From assembly GCF_000485595.1 (NCBI RefSeq), contig NW_014577228.1, positions 216,517-246,911 of the forward strand: DNA of 30,395 bases, in the 5' to 3' direction. Below the pieces are notes generated by a model, which was given only the letters and a program-made list of their open reading frames with translations, was not told the DNA's origin and did no database searches. This stretch comes from Priapulus caudatus (Eukaryota; Priapulida; Priapulimorpha; Priapulimorphida; Priapulidae). A program made the position numbers and the translations under genes. The first letter of the stretch is position 1, and the number at the start of each line of letters is the position of its first letter. Below are positions 1 through 10,200 of this stretch, in pieces.

Positions 1-362
1 TGTGTGTGTCATGCATACGTGTGTGTGTGTCATGCATACGTGTGTGTGTGTCATGCATACGTGTGTGTGGGTGTGTGCGTGTGTGAGTGCGTGCATCATG
101 CATACGTGTGTGTGGGTGTGTGCATGTGTGAGTGCGTGCATCATGCATACTTGTGTGTGTGTCATGTATACGTGTGTGTGTGTCATGCATGCGTGTGTGG
201 GTGCGTGCGTGTGTGAGTGCGTGCATCATGCATACTTGTGTGTGTGTCATGTACACGTGTGTGTGTGTCATGTACACGTGTGTGTGTGTCATGCATACGT
301 GTGTGTGTGTGTGCGTGTGTGAGTGCGTGCATCATGCATACTTGTGTGCATGCATGTTTGAG
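1..362. repeat. GT-rich minisatellite with CATGCATACGTGTG units
   Basis: Irregular tandem units combine (GT)n runs with CATGCATAC, CATGTACAC and GTGAGTGCGTGCAT blocks. The array lies in a PES1 intron upstream of the first visible exon and yields long Cys/Val open frames in several phases, which are not coding. Confidence 0.95.
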
Positions 363-453
363 TGTGCATATGTTGTTGCATTGAGAGGGCTAGAGTTGTC
401 ATTGTGTTCGAAAGATAAATGACAGACTGGAAAACTTCTGGATATTGTTGTAG

Positions 454-587
454 GGTGACGACGAGTCACAAGTGGAAGACGCACAGGCACGCATGGAAGA
501 GCTAAAGAAATTACAATCACTTTTTAACGGACTAAAGTTCTATCTCAACCGAGAAGTTCCGCGAGAATCCTTGGCATTCGTTATACG
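454..587 (+). CDS. PES1: PES1 exon: linker and start of BRCT domain
   Basis: Opens after a TAG acceptor at 451-453 and ends at the donor GTAAAG (588). It encodes [19 protein letters not shown] followed by the family-typical [16 protein letters not shown]. It ends in phase 2, and the next exon supplies the last base of the Arg codon. Confidence 0.92.
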
Positions 588-1077
588 GTAAAGTTGCATT
601 TTCCTGTGTTTTTACATCGGTGTCTGGTAAACCCAATTCAAATTTCGAGCGGAATATCACGCTTTGAACTTGTAAAATGTTACATTACAATGTCTACCAA
701 TGTAATGAAGTGTACTTTCGTTTCCACATCTCTCCTATGTTAGTCATAATTCCCTGGGTGGTCAGATGGTCACTGCTTTAAATTATGCTCTCTAATAAAC
801 ACTGTCACACTGTTGTCGTACATTGCAGTACGTTTGGGGGCCAGGTTTCATGGGATGATACTGTCTGCATCGGTGCTACTTATAAAGAAAGTGATGAGAG
901 CATCACACATGAAGTCGTTGACCGGCCGAAAATCATGGGAAAGCAGTACTTATCCAGGTAAATACTCCGTAACTCTCAGCACTGCTTTGTCAACTCTTAT
1001 TATACACTCCACCAACCATTTCACTGCAGATGGTGCAGGTAACACCATTTGTTTGTCTGTCTGCGTGCGTGCGTACG

Positions 1078-1120
<43 letters not shown>

Positions 1121-1493
1121 ATGGAATAGGTGTGGGTCGCTGTGGCATCGCGATTGTACTCGCTGTGTTGTGGTGGCTGTGTGCTGTTCTGTCGAGACGA
1201 ATGTGTGACTGTCTGTCTGCAGGTATTACGTGCAGCCGCAGTGGGTGTACGACAGTGTGAACGCACGCACTCTGCTTCCTGCTCAGGACTACCTGCCCGG
1301 AGCCATGCTGCCACCACACCTCTCACCGTTCATTGAGGAGAAGGAGGGTGACTACATGCCGCCAGAGCGCGAGGCCATGCTGGCGGGACGAACGACACGC
1401 GCACCCGGTATGAATCGTTAGTGGTGATAGTTTGTAGTAGCAGCAGTTACAGTAATGGTAGGAGTAGCAGCAGCAGTAGCAGTTACAGTGGTG

Positions 1494-1524
<31 letters not shown>

Positions 1525-2122
1525 TAGCAGTAGCAACAGCAGCAACAGTAGCAGCAGCAGCAGCAGTAGCAGTTACAGTGGTGGCAGCAGCAGCAACAGT
1601 AGTAGTAGTAGTAGTAGTAGCAGCACTAGCAGTAGTAGCAGCAACAGTAGTAGTAGTAGTAGTAGCAGCAGTAGCAGTAGTAGCAGCAGCAGCAGTAGCA
1701 GTTACAGTGGTGGCAGCAACAGTAGTAGTAGTAGCAGCAGCAGTAGCAGTAGTAGCAGCAGTAGCAGTAGTAGCAGCAGCAGCAGTAGCAGTTACAGTGG
1801 TAGCAGCAGCAGCAACAGTAGTAGTAGTAGTAGTAGCAGCAGTAGCAGTAGTAGCAGCAGCAGCAGTAGCAGTTACAGTGGTGGCAGCAGCAGCTGTAGT
1901 TGTAGTTGGAAAGAGACTACTGTGTACCACAGGAGAGAGAGTGAGAGAGATGCTGGTTGGGCAATCAACGTTCGTGATCAAACCTTGCAGTGCATGCCTC
2001 ATGTTTGTCAGCAAACTGAAAAACCAATTTTACATTTAGAAAAGTGCACTGAATTGTAGGAATACTCTGCTTACTTTACCTAGCTTCCTATCTGTCCTGC
2101 CTGCCTACCTGCCTGCCTGCCT

Positions 2123-2155
<33 letters not shown>

Positions 2156-2339
2156 CCAGCCTACCTACCTGCCTGCCTGCCTGCCTACCTACCTGCCTTC
2201 CTGCTTGACTGCCTGTTTGACAGCCTGCCAGCCTACCTACCTACCTGCCTGCCTGCCTGCCTGTCTGCCTGCCTGCCTGCCTGTCTGCCTGCCTACCTGC
2301 CTGTCTGCCTGCCTGCCTGCCTACCTGCCTGCCTGCCTA

Positions 2340-2370
<31 letters not shown>

Positions 2371-3633
2371 ACCTGCCTGCCTACCTGCCTGTTTGCCTGC
2401 CTGCCTACCTGCCTGCCTGCCTACCCGCCTACCTGCCTGCCTGCCTACCTGCCTACCTGCCTGTCTGCCTGTCTGCCTGCCTCACTAGCAAACAGTCTGC
2501 TCAAGTAAGTTAAGTAAATATTTACCTCATCATTGTGATTTGCTGCAGATGCTGAGAGCGACGAAAACAGCGATGATGATGATGATGATGGTGCTGATAA
2601 GGATGAGGAGGCAGAGGAGGAGGAGGCAGAGGAGGAAGAAGGTGGCAAGAAAGGTGAATTTGGTCATGGTATTTACGTTTACTATTCATTGTGTATTTTG
2701 CGGGTGCTGAGTTTGGAGGTTTTACTGTACCATTTTCAACCATGTTAATAAACGCGGGTTCCACTGCTTGCACATTCCATACCATGCCCACAGTGTGTCA
2801 CACACAAACATGACGGGGGACAGCCATGCTGTGCTTCTCTCGTTCGATCGACGATGGTCTCAGTTTGCAGAGACTTGCACTAGCTAACGCATTTCTTGCA
2901 TTGACGTTTGCCAACAGGGAAAGGTAACAGGAAGAGGAAGTCGGAGTCGACCATGACTAAGATGGTCGTTGAACGGGGAGCTCCTGAGGATAAGGTCGCC
3001 TCGCAGCGATCCGAGTTTTTCGCGAACAAGGAAGAGAAGAAGCTAGCAGAGATGATGATCCCGAAGAAGAGGAAGAGGCTCTATGAGAAGATAGTCTATG
3101 GACAGAAGCGCAAGGCTAAGGAGGTGCGGGTTGAATCGCTCATGTTGGGGGCATAGATCGTGGTTAACTGTAAATTCCTTTTTCGTGGGGTACCAATTTT
3201 CATGGATTTCGTGGGTCTATCAATCCACGAACTTACGTTCCCAACGAAATATGATGTACAGATGTCAAGTGCCGGTTCTACGATTTCAATCCACGAATTT
3301 AAAAATCCACGAACATGTGTTTTTTATCGAAACCACGAAAATTGGGATCCACGAAAATAAGTGACTTTACAGTATTCACAAAGGCTAGAATTTACGGAAT
3401 GCCATGGGGCGATATTTGTAGATATTTTGTAGTTTTCATTCGATCACTGGCAATGCAATATATAATCATTAGGTATAAATTGTTTTCTTAGATTATTAGA
3501 GAAGAGTACATTGGACCATTATTTCAAACTTTGACATTTGCGTGTGTTTTGTTTTCAGGTGGCCAAGTTGACTGATAAGAGAAAGGCGCATGACAGAGCT
3601 CGGAACAAAAAGAAGGTAATTGCTCAAAAGTAG
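454..3633 (+). CDS. PES1: Pescadillo homolog (PES1), 3' part, six exons
   Basis: This is the C-terminal part of pescadillo, a nucleolar protein that in other eukaryotes works with BOP1 and WDR12 (PeBoW complex) in 28S/5.8S rRNA processing and 60S subunit assembly. Exons are 454-587, 829-957, 1223-1407, 2549-2653, 2918-3123 and 3559-3633; the phases join exactly (834 bases, 277 residues plus TAG). In order they encode a linker with [14 protein letters not shown], a BRCT domain (about residues 40-145 of the visible part) with the conserved [11 protein letters not shown], then [16 protein letters not shown], an acidic D/E-rich stretch, and a basic K/R-rich tail containing [10 protein letters not shown]. 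This order is characteristic of PES1. The N-terminal pescadillo domain lies upstream of the window. The gene converges on the myosin gene. Identity is secure; the exact last exon boundary has one alternative (a GT donor at 3616). Confidence 0.95.
588..828 (+). other. PES1 intron, nothing recognised
   Basis: AT-rich intron with normal GT-AG ends. No repeat or conserved element is seen. Confidence 0.6.
829..957 (+). CDS. PES1: PES1 exon: BRCT domain, first half
   Basis: Lies between the acceptor TTGCAG and the donor GTAAAT. It encodes [18 protein letters not shown] and ITHEVVDRP, the beta-sheet core of the pescadillo BRCT fold. Phase 2 at the end matches the next exon. Confidence 0.93.
1062..1122. 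repeat. (GTGC)n tetranucleotide repeat
   Basis: About 14 nearly perfect GTGC/GCGT units in the PES1 intron between the BRCT exons. Confidence 0.95.
1223..1407 (+). CDS. PES1: PES1 exon: BRCT C-terminal half and conserved tail
   Basis: Acceptor CTGCAG, donor GTATGA. It encodes [19 protein letters not shown], including the conserved BRCT tryptophan, then [19 protein letters not shown], a near-invariant pescadillo segment. Reading past the donor meets a stop within five codons, so intron retention would truncate the protein. Confidence 0.96.
1436..1905. repeat. AGC/AGT trinucleotide array with higher-order order
   Basis: About 470 bases of AGC and AGT triplets, broken by recurring blocks reading AGCAGTTACAGTGGTGGC. 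The block recurs about six times, so the array grew by copying larger units as well as single triplets. It starts about 30 bases after the PES1 donor at 1408. Open frames of Ser, Ala/Val or Thr/Ala run through it because no triplet phase makes a stop. Confidence 0.95.
2095..2488. repeat. CCTG/CCTA tetranucleotide array
   Basis: About 390 bases of CCTG units with scattered CCTA and TCTG variants, in the same PES1 intron as the AGC/AGT array and ending about 60 bases before the next exon. Confidence 0.96.
2549..2653 (+). CDS. PES1: PES1 exon: acidic stretch
   Basis: Acceptor TGCTGCAG, donor GTGAAT. It encodes a run of Asp and Glu ([20 protein letters not shown] and on through EEEEA repeats). 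Pescadillo proteins have an acidic segment here after the BRCT domain. Phases 1 in and 1 out fit both neighbours. Confidence 0.9.
2654..2917 (+). other. PES1 intron, nothing recognised
   Basis: Ordinary unique-looking intron with GT-AG ends. No repeat or element is recognised. Confidence 0.5.
2918..3123 (+). CDS. PES1: PES1 exon: basic C-terminal region
   Basis: Acceptor CCAACAG, donor GTGCGG. It encodes a lysine/arginine-rich segment including [20 protein letters not shown] and [13 protein letters not shown], matching the conserved basic tail of pescadillo (coiled coil, nucleolar targeting). Ends in phase 0. Confidence 0.93.
3167..3373. mobile_element. Miniature inverted-repeat element in PES1 intron
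   Basis: About 205 bases with imperfect terminal inverted repeats of about 45 bases. The left end reads ACTGTAAA with TTCGTGG and CCAATTTTC further in; the right end is its reverse complement. Several TTCGTGGATT/AATCCACGAA copies fill the interior. The ACTGTAAA ends suggest a mariner-type non-autonomous element; no transposase is present. Confidence 0.75.
3559..3633 (+). CDS. PES1: PES1 last exon with stop codon
   Basis: Acceptor TTTTCAG. It encodes [20 protein letters not shown] and ends IAQK-stop (TAG 3631-3633). The [10 protein letters not shown] motif corresponds to the conserved pescadillo C-terminus. A usable donor (AAG/GTAATT at 3616) inside the exon could give an alternative tail. 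Confidence 0.88.
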   Translation: MAKLTDKRKAHDRARNKKKVIAQK

Positions 3634-4420
3634 CATTTATTCGAATATAGTGTTCAAAATCAGTGAGGTGTCTCTAACCACGTGTGAGCTAGGGATGGCA
3701 GCATAGCAATGAACACGTCATGTTACCTCGTAAAATACAAGTAATCATGTCGCTTGCGTCACATCATTGGAAATAGTGTCTGGAACGCTTGTGAGATATT
3801 TGGAATACCTAATCAGCTTTTATCATCTCCTACACGAGGTAACGATGCTCGATTTTTTTTCTGTTGGAATTTAAATGTTTCAATCTGTTTATTTTCTGGC
3901 ATATGATCGTGTTGCTGATGAACGTTTCTAATGGGAAATAAAGGAAAAGATTGTCTTTCTTGCAAAAGTTGTTTTTAGCATAAAAATGGTTTGTGGAAGA
4001 GGTAAAAGAAACCATAAATGTCTTCGTGGAATTGCCTGTGATGATTCTTTATGATAGTGCAATATTTATAAATATCGCGGGCTTTCAGCTTTAGAAGTTG
4101 GGACGGTCTGAATGTCTTTACTTCACTACAGAAAATTCTTGACCACTATATAACAGTCTTCATTCTCTACAGAAAAACATTGCGTGCATCAAAAAGCAGC
4201 ACAGAGCCACGCTTATATGTGGTGTTACATTACATAAGAGTTTATATATACTCATAATAATAAGAAACATTGATAGTAAAATGGCAATCTAACGGTATGT
4301 AAAGATAAAGACGGTTCCTGATCGATAAAATATAGGACTAGGCTACAACATGACGGAGAAAGGTAAAGCAGATATTAACAGCAAGCACATCTGCGCATGT
4401 ACAACGCAAACACACTAACA
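3634..4420. other. AT-rich spacer after PES1
   Basis: No coding sequence or RNA gene recognised. It is the expected 3' UTR and downstream spacer of PES1, and could also hide the missing last MYO19 exon on the other strand, though none was found. Confidence 0.5.
3937..3942 (+). terminator. Possible PES1 poly(A) signal AATAAA
   Basis: AATAAA about 300 bases after the PES1 stop codon, on the correct strand. The hexamer is common by chance in this AT-rich spacer, so this is only a candidate 3' end. Confidence 0.25.
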
Positions 4421-4515
4421 CACACGTACGATTGTACGGACCTAACGTACGATTGTACGGACCACACGTACGATTGTACGGACCACACGTACGATTGTAC
4501 GGACCACACGTACGA
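4421..4515. repeat. 21-bp minisatellite, about 4.5 copies
   Basis: The unit is CACACGTACGATTGTACGGAC with few differences between copies. Each unit holds the self-complementary core CGTACGATTGTACG. Confidence 0.93.
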
Positions 4516-4519
4516 TAAA

Positions 4520-4635
4520 CAATTTGGCTATACGTAAGGCCACGTGTATAATACACATTTGGCTATACGTAAGGCCACGTGTATAATACACATTTGGCTA
4601 TACATACGTAAGGCGGGTAGGCCACGTGTATAATA
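4520..4635. repeat. 38-bp minisatellite, three copies
   Basis: Three copies of a unit built of ATTTGGCTATACGTAAGG and CCACGTGTATAATACAC. The third copy has a small insertion. It directly follows the 21-bp array. Confidence 0.92.
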
Positions 4636-5907
4636 ATTTACATCGCAAATATATAATAGCGATAGTAACCGCTTATATTTTAATTGAAGAGCTTTATTTT
4701 TTATAATATAGTGATTACCCTGTAAAATCGAGCTTGGACCAGTAACTTAATTATGAAAGAAGATAAAAAGTAACATTAGTACAGGAGAGTAGTATAATTT
4801 AGTTCTAAAATTCAAGTTTTATTTGCAAATAGCAGCAAGTGTAGCCTACACCAGTTATTATATACCTACTCTTAAAAGAAACTGCATATAAAATCAGCTC
4901 TGACATGAACTAGAATTTTGATATAATCATGGCACGGGTGAAACATTACATTTAGTACTTACTTATTTAAGTAATGGCTAAGAAAGGGGTAACGCCTAAA
5001 TAAAAATATTACATCAGTATGCACGTATGTGTGTATATGTATATATACAAATAACATATATAATATACATATGTATATACACATATACATCACACATTTG
5101 TGATTATTTATATTTATACCTGACATACATACATACTAACGCAAACGTGCGCGTACGCACGCACACACGCACGCAAAATTTTGGTATGGTAAATACACAA
5201 TATAATTCCAGCTTAGTTTATCTGTCATTTCCCCCGTCGTGATCATTAGTGTCGTGAATCAGTGTAACGTATATATAGTGTAAACGTATTGCGTATACGT
5301 TATATAACTTGATGCTGCCTAAATGCCTTTAGCTGCATGCAGCGACTAACATCAATACCGCAAGATAAAATAAATGCCCTTTTCATATACTTTTAAAGAT
5401 GGTTATAAGATAATTACCAAAGTATAACAGTTATTACATGGCCAACATGCACACAGTGTCACAAAGGCGTTGTGATTGTACTTTTAAATAATAATAATAA
5501 TAAACAATTAAACACGATACTATAATAATTAACGGACCCTTCCAATTTCGTTTATCTATTATATATACCAGCGATTTGTGCGCATAGGCACATGATCAAT
5601 GAGTCACTATCATAATTAATTAAAAATTACACGTCTTAAATCGCTATCAACCACATATACAAACAGTTAAAACAGCACCAGTTGTTTGCACGCATATGTT
5701 TCCATGGCAACCAATATAACGCCGCTATGTGAGAAGGCAATCCAGCAGACTGCATCTAAACTCCTTCTGGGGACAAAGATGTGCATTTTTCAAAATCTTG
5801 TTCGGCTTTGTATGGAATCGAATGTTCACCTGGGGAGAAATAAAATTCGATGGAAAGAAGATCTAATCAAAATTGATTATCATCTAAATTATTATCTCAT
5901 TACACGA
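4636..5907. other. AT-rich spacer with short TA and ACGC runs
   Basis: No gene seen. It holds an alternating TA/CA stretch at about 5027-5100 and an ACGC-rich run at about 5140-5175. An 80-codon open frame at 5686-5928 shows no recognisable domain. Confidence 0.5.
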
Positions 5908-5914
5908 ATAATAA

Positions 5915-5956
5915 CAGGAGTAAGATAATATAGGATCCTATATTATCTTACTCCTG
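5915..5956. mobile_element. Perfect 42-bp palindrome flanked by 7-bp direct repeats
   Basis: Two 21-base arms (left arm CAGGAGTAAGATAATATAGG plus A) meet at GGATCC with no spacer and no mismatch. ATAATAA flanks it on both sides (5908-5914 and 5957-5963), as a target duplication would. The CAGGAGT ends and the flanks match the larger element at 22148-23380. Confidence 0.8.
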
Positions 5957-5963
5957 ATAATAA

Positions 5964-6240
5964 CACAGCATGTACGTGGCAGCTAGACGATTCGTGGCCC
6001 ACTAAAAACCACAATCATTGCTGCAACAATACATGAAACGGGATATGGCTGTGAAACGAGCACCGACACATGCGCCAGCAACAGTGAGACACCCATACCC
6101 CCCAGCGTCTAATGTTCACTAACCATTACCGCATTGTCGCGCGACAGAATCTTTCTTATGCTACACTGTTGCAGTAACTCCACGTGGATGCGATTAATTA
6201 CTCTCCATCAAAACAACTTCCACGAGATATATACGATACT
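5964..6240. other. Spacer, nothing recognised
   Basis: Unique-looking sequence with no open frame of note or repeat. Confidence 0.4.
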
Positions 6241-6244
6241 CGGG

Positions 6245-6302
6245 GGCTTGACGTGTGTGCGCGTGTGTGTGTGCGTGTGTGCGTGCGTGCGTGTGCATGC
6301 AT
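6245..6302. repeat. GTGTGC simple repeat
   Basis: A run of GT and GC dinucleotides (GTGTGCGCGTGTG...) with potential for Z-DNA. Confidence 0.85.
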
Positions 6303-6507
6303 TATAAATGCCAGCTGTGTGGTGAGAACGCCCCCCATCTGCTGATATGCTCATATATCACCACGAGTCCTAGCCTATTGTAATTCCACATACGATCGAC
6401 AATCCACTATTATTTTACCCCTAGTGTCACGAAATCGCCATGAGGGCCAGGTGTCAATATCCTGAAATCCATACACAGTGTCGACACCTCTATAGAGTAA
6501 GCTGTCT

Positions 6508-6546
6508 GTAGAGTCACCCCTGTCTATAGAGTCACCCCTGTCTATA
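6508..6546. repeat. Two 20-bp direct copies
   Basis: TAGAGTCACCCCTGTCTA occurs twice back to back. Confidence 0.85.
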
Positions 6547-6605
6547 TTCTATAAGGATACTATATGTAGCTCTCATTTTTAATCACGATCTCTTGAACTT
6601 GTATG

Positions 6606-6856
6606 TCCCCCTTATCCTTTTCGCTCTCTCTCCCTGTCTCTTTCTCTCTCCCCCTCTCTCTCCCTGTCTCTCTTAATCTCTCTCTTTCTTTCTCTCGCTC
6701 TCTCTCTCTCTCTCCCTCTCTTACTCAACCTCCCTCCCTCCCCTCTCTCTCTTTCTCTTTCTCTCTCTCTCCATCCCTCCCTCTCCCTGTCTCTCTTAAT
6801 CTCTCTTTCTTTCTCTCACTCTCTCTCGCTCCCCCCTCTTTCTCTCTCTGCTGCTG
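6606..6856. repeat. Polypyrimidine (CT/CCT)n tract
   Basis: About 250 bases almost purely C and T on the + strand, with CTCT, CCCT and TTTC units and a partial internal duplication. Open frames across it are not genes. Confidence 0.95.
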
Positions 6857-7141
6857 CTACTAAAAACCACATGATATAGCATAAACACTGTGCCACTATT
6901 TCGCACAGCCAATACGTAAAGCCAATACGAAGCAGCAATCTTCATAACATAAAATCTTTCACCGATATGCACTGCATATAGTGTAGGTAGGTGTGTTTCT
7001 ATCGTGCACACGGACGCATGTTTTGCTACATACGCATGTTACGTATGTTGACACATGTTATAACCTCAGAGATAACGGCATTGGGCATGCGTGCGTGCGT
7101 GCGTCGCGTTCACCCACGTCAACTCGATGTAAAGCTCTCAC

Positions 7142-7261
7142 CCGTGGCATTCTCCTCACAGACAACAGTCCGTCTCTGTGGAATAGGTGAGGCAGGTTGG
7201 GGTAGGTGAGGGCTCCTCCCTCGCGCACCTCGTTCAGGGCCTCGTAGAGCGTCACACACGT
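7142..7261 (-). CDS. MYO19: MYO19 exon 21 seen: tail segment
   Basis: Acceptor TCTGCAG behind a strong pyrimidine tract, donor GTGAGA; 40 codons in phase 0. It encodes [16 protein letters not shown] and [13 protein letters not shown], which fits the part of the mitochondrial-binding tail ending ..SIRALPQ in human MYO19. The final exon with the SPLxYAD motif should lie to the left but was not found. Confidence 0.7.
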
Positions 7262-10200
7262 CTGCAGACGAAAAGACAGAAAACGTTTCGGAGACCTGTT
7301 GTTTGTCGGAGATGTATCGTAGACAGATACAACGTCTTATCTACGTGTAAAATGTCAAGGTTATCTAAGTGTTGTTCAAAGGTTATCTAAGTGTTGTTCA
7401 AAGGTTATCTAAGTGTTGTTCAAAGGTTGTTGTATTATATAACTATTCATGTTTCTGACGGTTTACTTAATTCGTCCGGGTGTCCCCTCCAACTCACGTT
7501 GAGGTCCTTAAAACTGATCACCAACCCCAACCCCAGCATTCCCAACCCCAACCCCAGCATCCTCAACCCCAACCCCAGCATCCCCATGCCAGGGAACACA
7601 CCTCAGCTGACAGAAGTCGTGTGCTCGAGTGCCACATGAGGGCGCCGGACGTCGTTCCTAAGGCTGCATGACGCCTTCCCTCCTCGGACTTCCATCCCTC
7701 CGATAGAGTGACCTCTTCGTGACCTGACGACTCGATTTCTGCTTTGTCGGCGATTGTTGTGGCAGCGTCGCCGGCACTGCTGTGCCGATGCAGTTCTTGT
7801 TGTTCGATTCGTCGTGTGACCACGAGGCAGCGCCACCAGCACTGGACAGTAATGGCAGCCCTACACACCCTCACAAATGTGCGTCGCACCTTCCACCGTC
7901 GGAATGCTGAAGACAATAGACAAAAACAACATTAGAAGCAGGAAATCCATCTCGTGCAGCTGTCTATATTAGCAATACACTGATTATGTTGGGTGGGACT
8001 AGATTGTACCTGCTTGAATGCGGCTAGCTGCCTCATGCTGCTGCTGCTGCTGCTGTCGCTGACACGCTGCGACGTAACGTCGCCAACACCTCTGCACGAC
8101 GCTAGCACAGCGTGTCCTAAGAATGGCTCTACTTGCCTCCAGTTTGCCAATCTGCAACGGTCATTATACGGTATCTGACGTTAGCCTTATGATATATGAT
8201 ATCAGTGTAGAGCCATTCAATAGATATAGCTATAACAAAAAGAGGAGAGCCAGAAAGAAATCTTCTCAACTATATATATATATGGAAATTCCCAGGATTT
8301 CTATATATAGATGCAGACATTATTAAACGGGGGAAATTAAAGAGCTTCTTCAGTCTGCAAATGGGATAAACTATTAAGGGTCATGTTTTTCTTGTCCCAA
8401 ATCCTTACAAAATAATAATAAATAACAAACAATATTAAATTTAATCGAAAATTCACAGAACAGTGTCTGCTAAAACTAGTTTATGTTTCTCCCTTTTTAG
8501 TCATGGGTGGCATGGGCAGGGGTCTTAACTATATGCTGACTATTATAATAATTTTTTATTTATTACTCAGTGTATATTTATCTACACACAAAATACACAC
8601 AAATTGACACGATTGTGTAGCAAAATAACATGAACAATAGGTAATAAATCAATAAATCAATAATTACTAAAATGATGAACTTGTAGTCTAGACCCCTCCT
8701 CTACACCACCCACACGTAAAAATTAGGAGTACATTAGTAGACAATGACCTGTGAATTTTGAATTAAATTTAACATTTTTTATCAACGACTTGGAATAGTT
8801 AGTCGGACAACCAGCAATGAAGGTTAGCTTTTTAATTTAGGTCCAAAATGTAAAATTCCAGGACATTATACATAAAATAAGGACTTGGACCTATTTCCAA
8901 AATCTTTCAATGACAAAAGGAAAAATTAAGATTCTTTCAATGACAAGGGACAAAATTCAAGGAATTTTAAGGGCTCTGGGAACCATGAAAGGACTTAGCA
9001 GTAAATTGGTTACATTATCTCCCAGTTTACAATTCAGTTTCAAGAGCCTAAAGATATTGATACCAAAATGTGTCTGATAAATGCCTAGCTCACATATTAA
9101 TAATTAGAATAGAGTAAATAGCATTCAAGTACAGATTTACTACGCTATTTGTACGAGTTATGATGTCAGGGGCCACTACTTTATACTACTCATGACTTTA
9201 GGGGGTTACCTGTTAAAATCCAGACTTTCACAAATAGGACTTTATTAATATACAGGTAAATCTCACAGGTGAAGAGAGCAGGTTACTAGCTAATTGATGG
9301 TTAATATCTAAATGGGCGGTTACTCTTTGTACATGGATAGAAAGCACAAGCCAAGCCCTTTTCATAAGAAAACTCCCAGTTCAGAGATGGACAGAGTTTC
9401 GGATAACAGTCGGTAAAAAAATCGAATGAAACTTACCATCTTGTCTTTGAGAAACACTTTAGTCCTGCCAAACTGCATTTGGTCAGTCAACGTGAGACAC
9501 TCCTCACCAAATTCTTGGCTCAATATGGCAGTGGTTTGCCGGCGCGAGGTCTTCTGCTTGCCTGCTGAAATTGTATGAAGCCTGCATTAAGAGTTTAGAC
9601 AACGAGGAGATGGAGACCTGCCACAATATGGAGCCCAATACATGCGGCCTATATAAGACATAGGTGCTCTTTGAAAGCCCTGTTGCCTCTTTATAGAGGC
9701 TGTGGGGGACTGTTCGGGATGCAGGATTGAATAAATTTAATCATGTTGGAACTGCAAACTACCAAGATTTTTTTCGTGGTTCGGGATTAGAAGTCAACCA
9801 TTGCGCGAGAATGCTTGAATCTCATTTGATTGAACCTGACATCTGGGAAATGGCATATTTTTTGTAAAACACATACTGGTTACAGCTACGTGTCATAGAA
9901 AGGAGAGTTCAGAGGTACGGGTGGGTAGACGTCAATCGGTTTGACGAGTACTGCACAGCGGCACGTACCATTGATGCACGGGGATGACAGGGAAGCCTTC
10001 ACAGCACTCCCCCTCCCATCGTTAGAGTGACTAGCCGAGGGTGCACCGGCGTTCTCCTTGTCTGCATCGTTCACTTTCTGTCGCGGCGTTTTCACACTCT
10101 TGCAACTTCCCGGAGTCTTGCCGAGCAGTAGACGATATCTCAGCGAGAACTCCTCATATGAGATCCTGTGTGTGTGCGCGCATACCATGATTGTGTTACC

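Noticed and set aside
2-422. Cys/Val-rich open frames at the left edge
   Set aside because: Generated by the GT minisatellite in all frames.
1421-2059. Long open frames rich in Ser, Ala/Val and Thr/Ala on both strands
   Set aside because: They are products of a stop-free AGC/AGT repeat inside a PES1 intron; the flanking exons splice over it in frame.
2205-2513. Open frame of Cys-Leu-Pro-Ala repeats
   Set aside because: A reading of the CCTG tetranucleotide array, with no domain and within an intron.
4421-4635. CRISPR-like spaced repeats
   Set aside because: The copies are directly adjacent with no unique spacers, and the setting is a eukaryotic genome; they are ordinary minisatellites.
6603-6863. 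Ser/Leu/Pro-rich open frame
   Set aside because: It only reflects the polypyrimidine tract.
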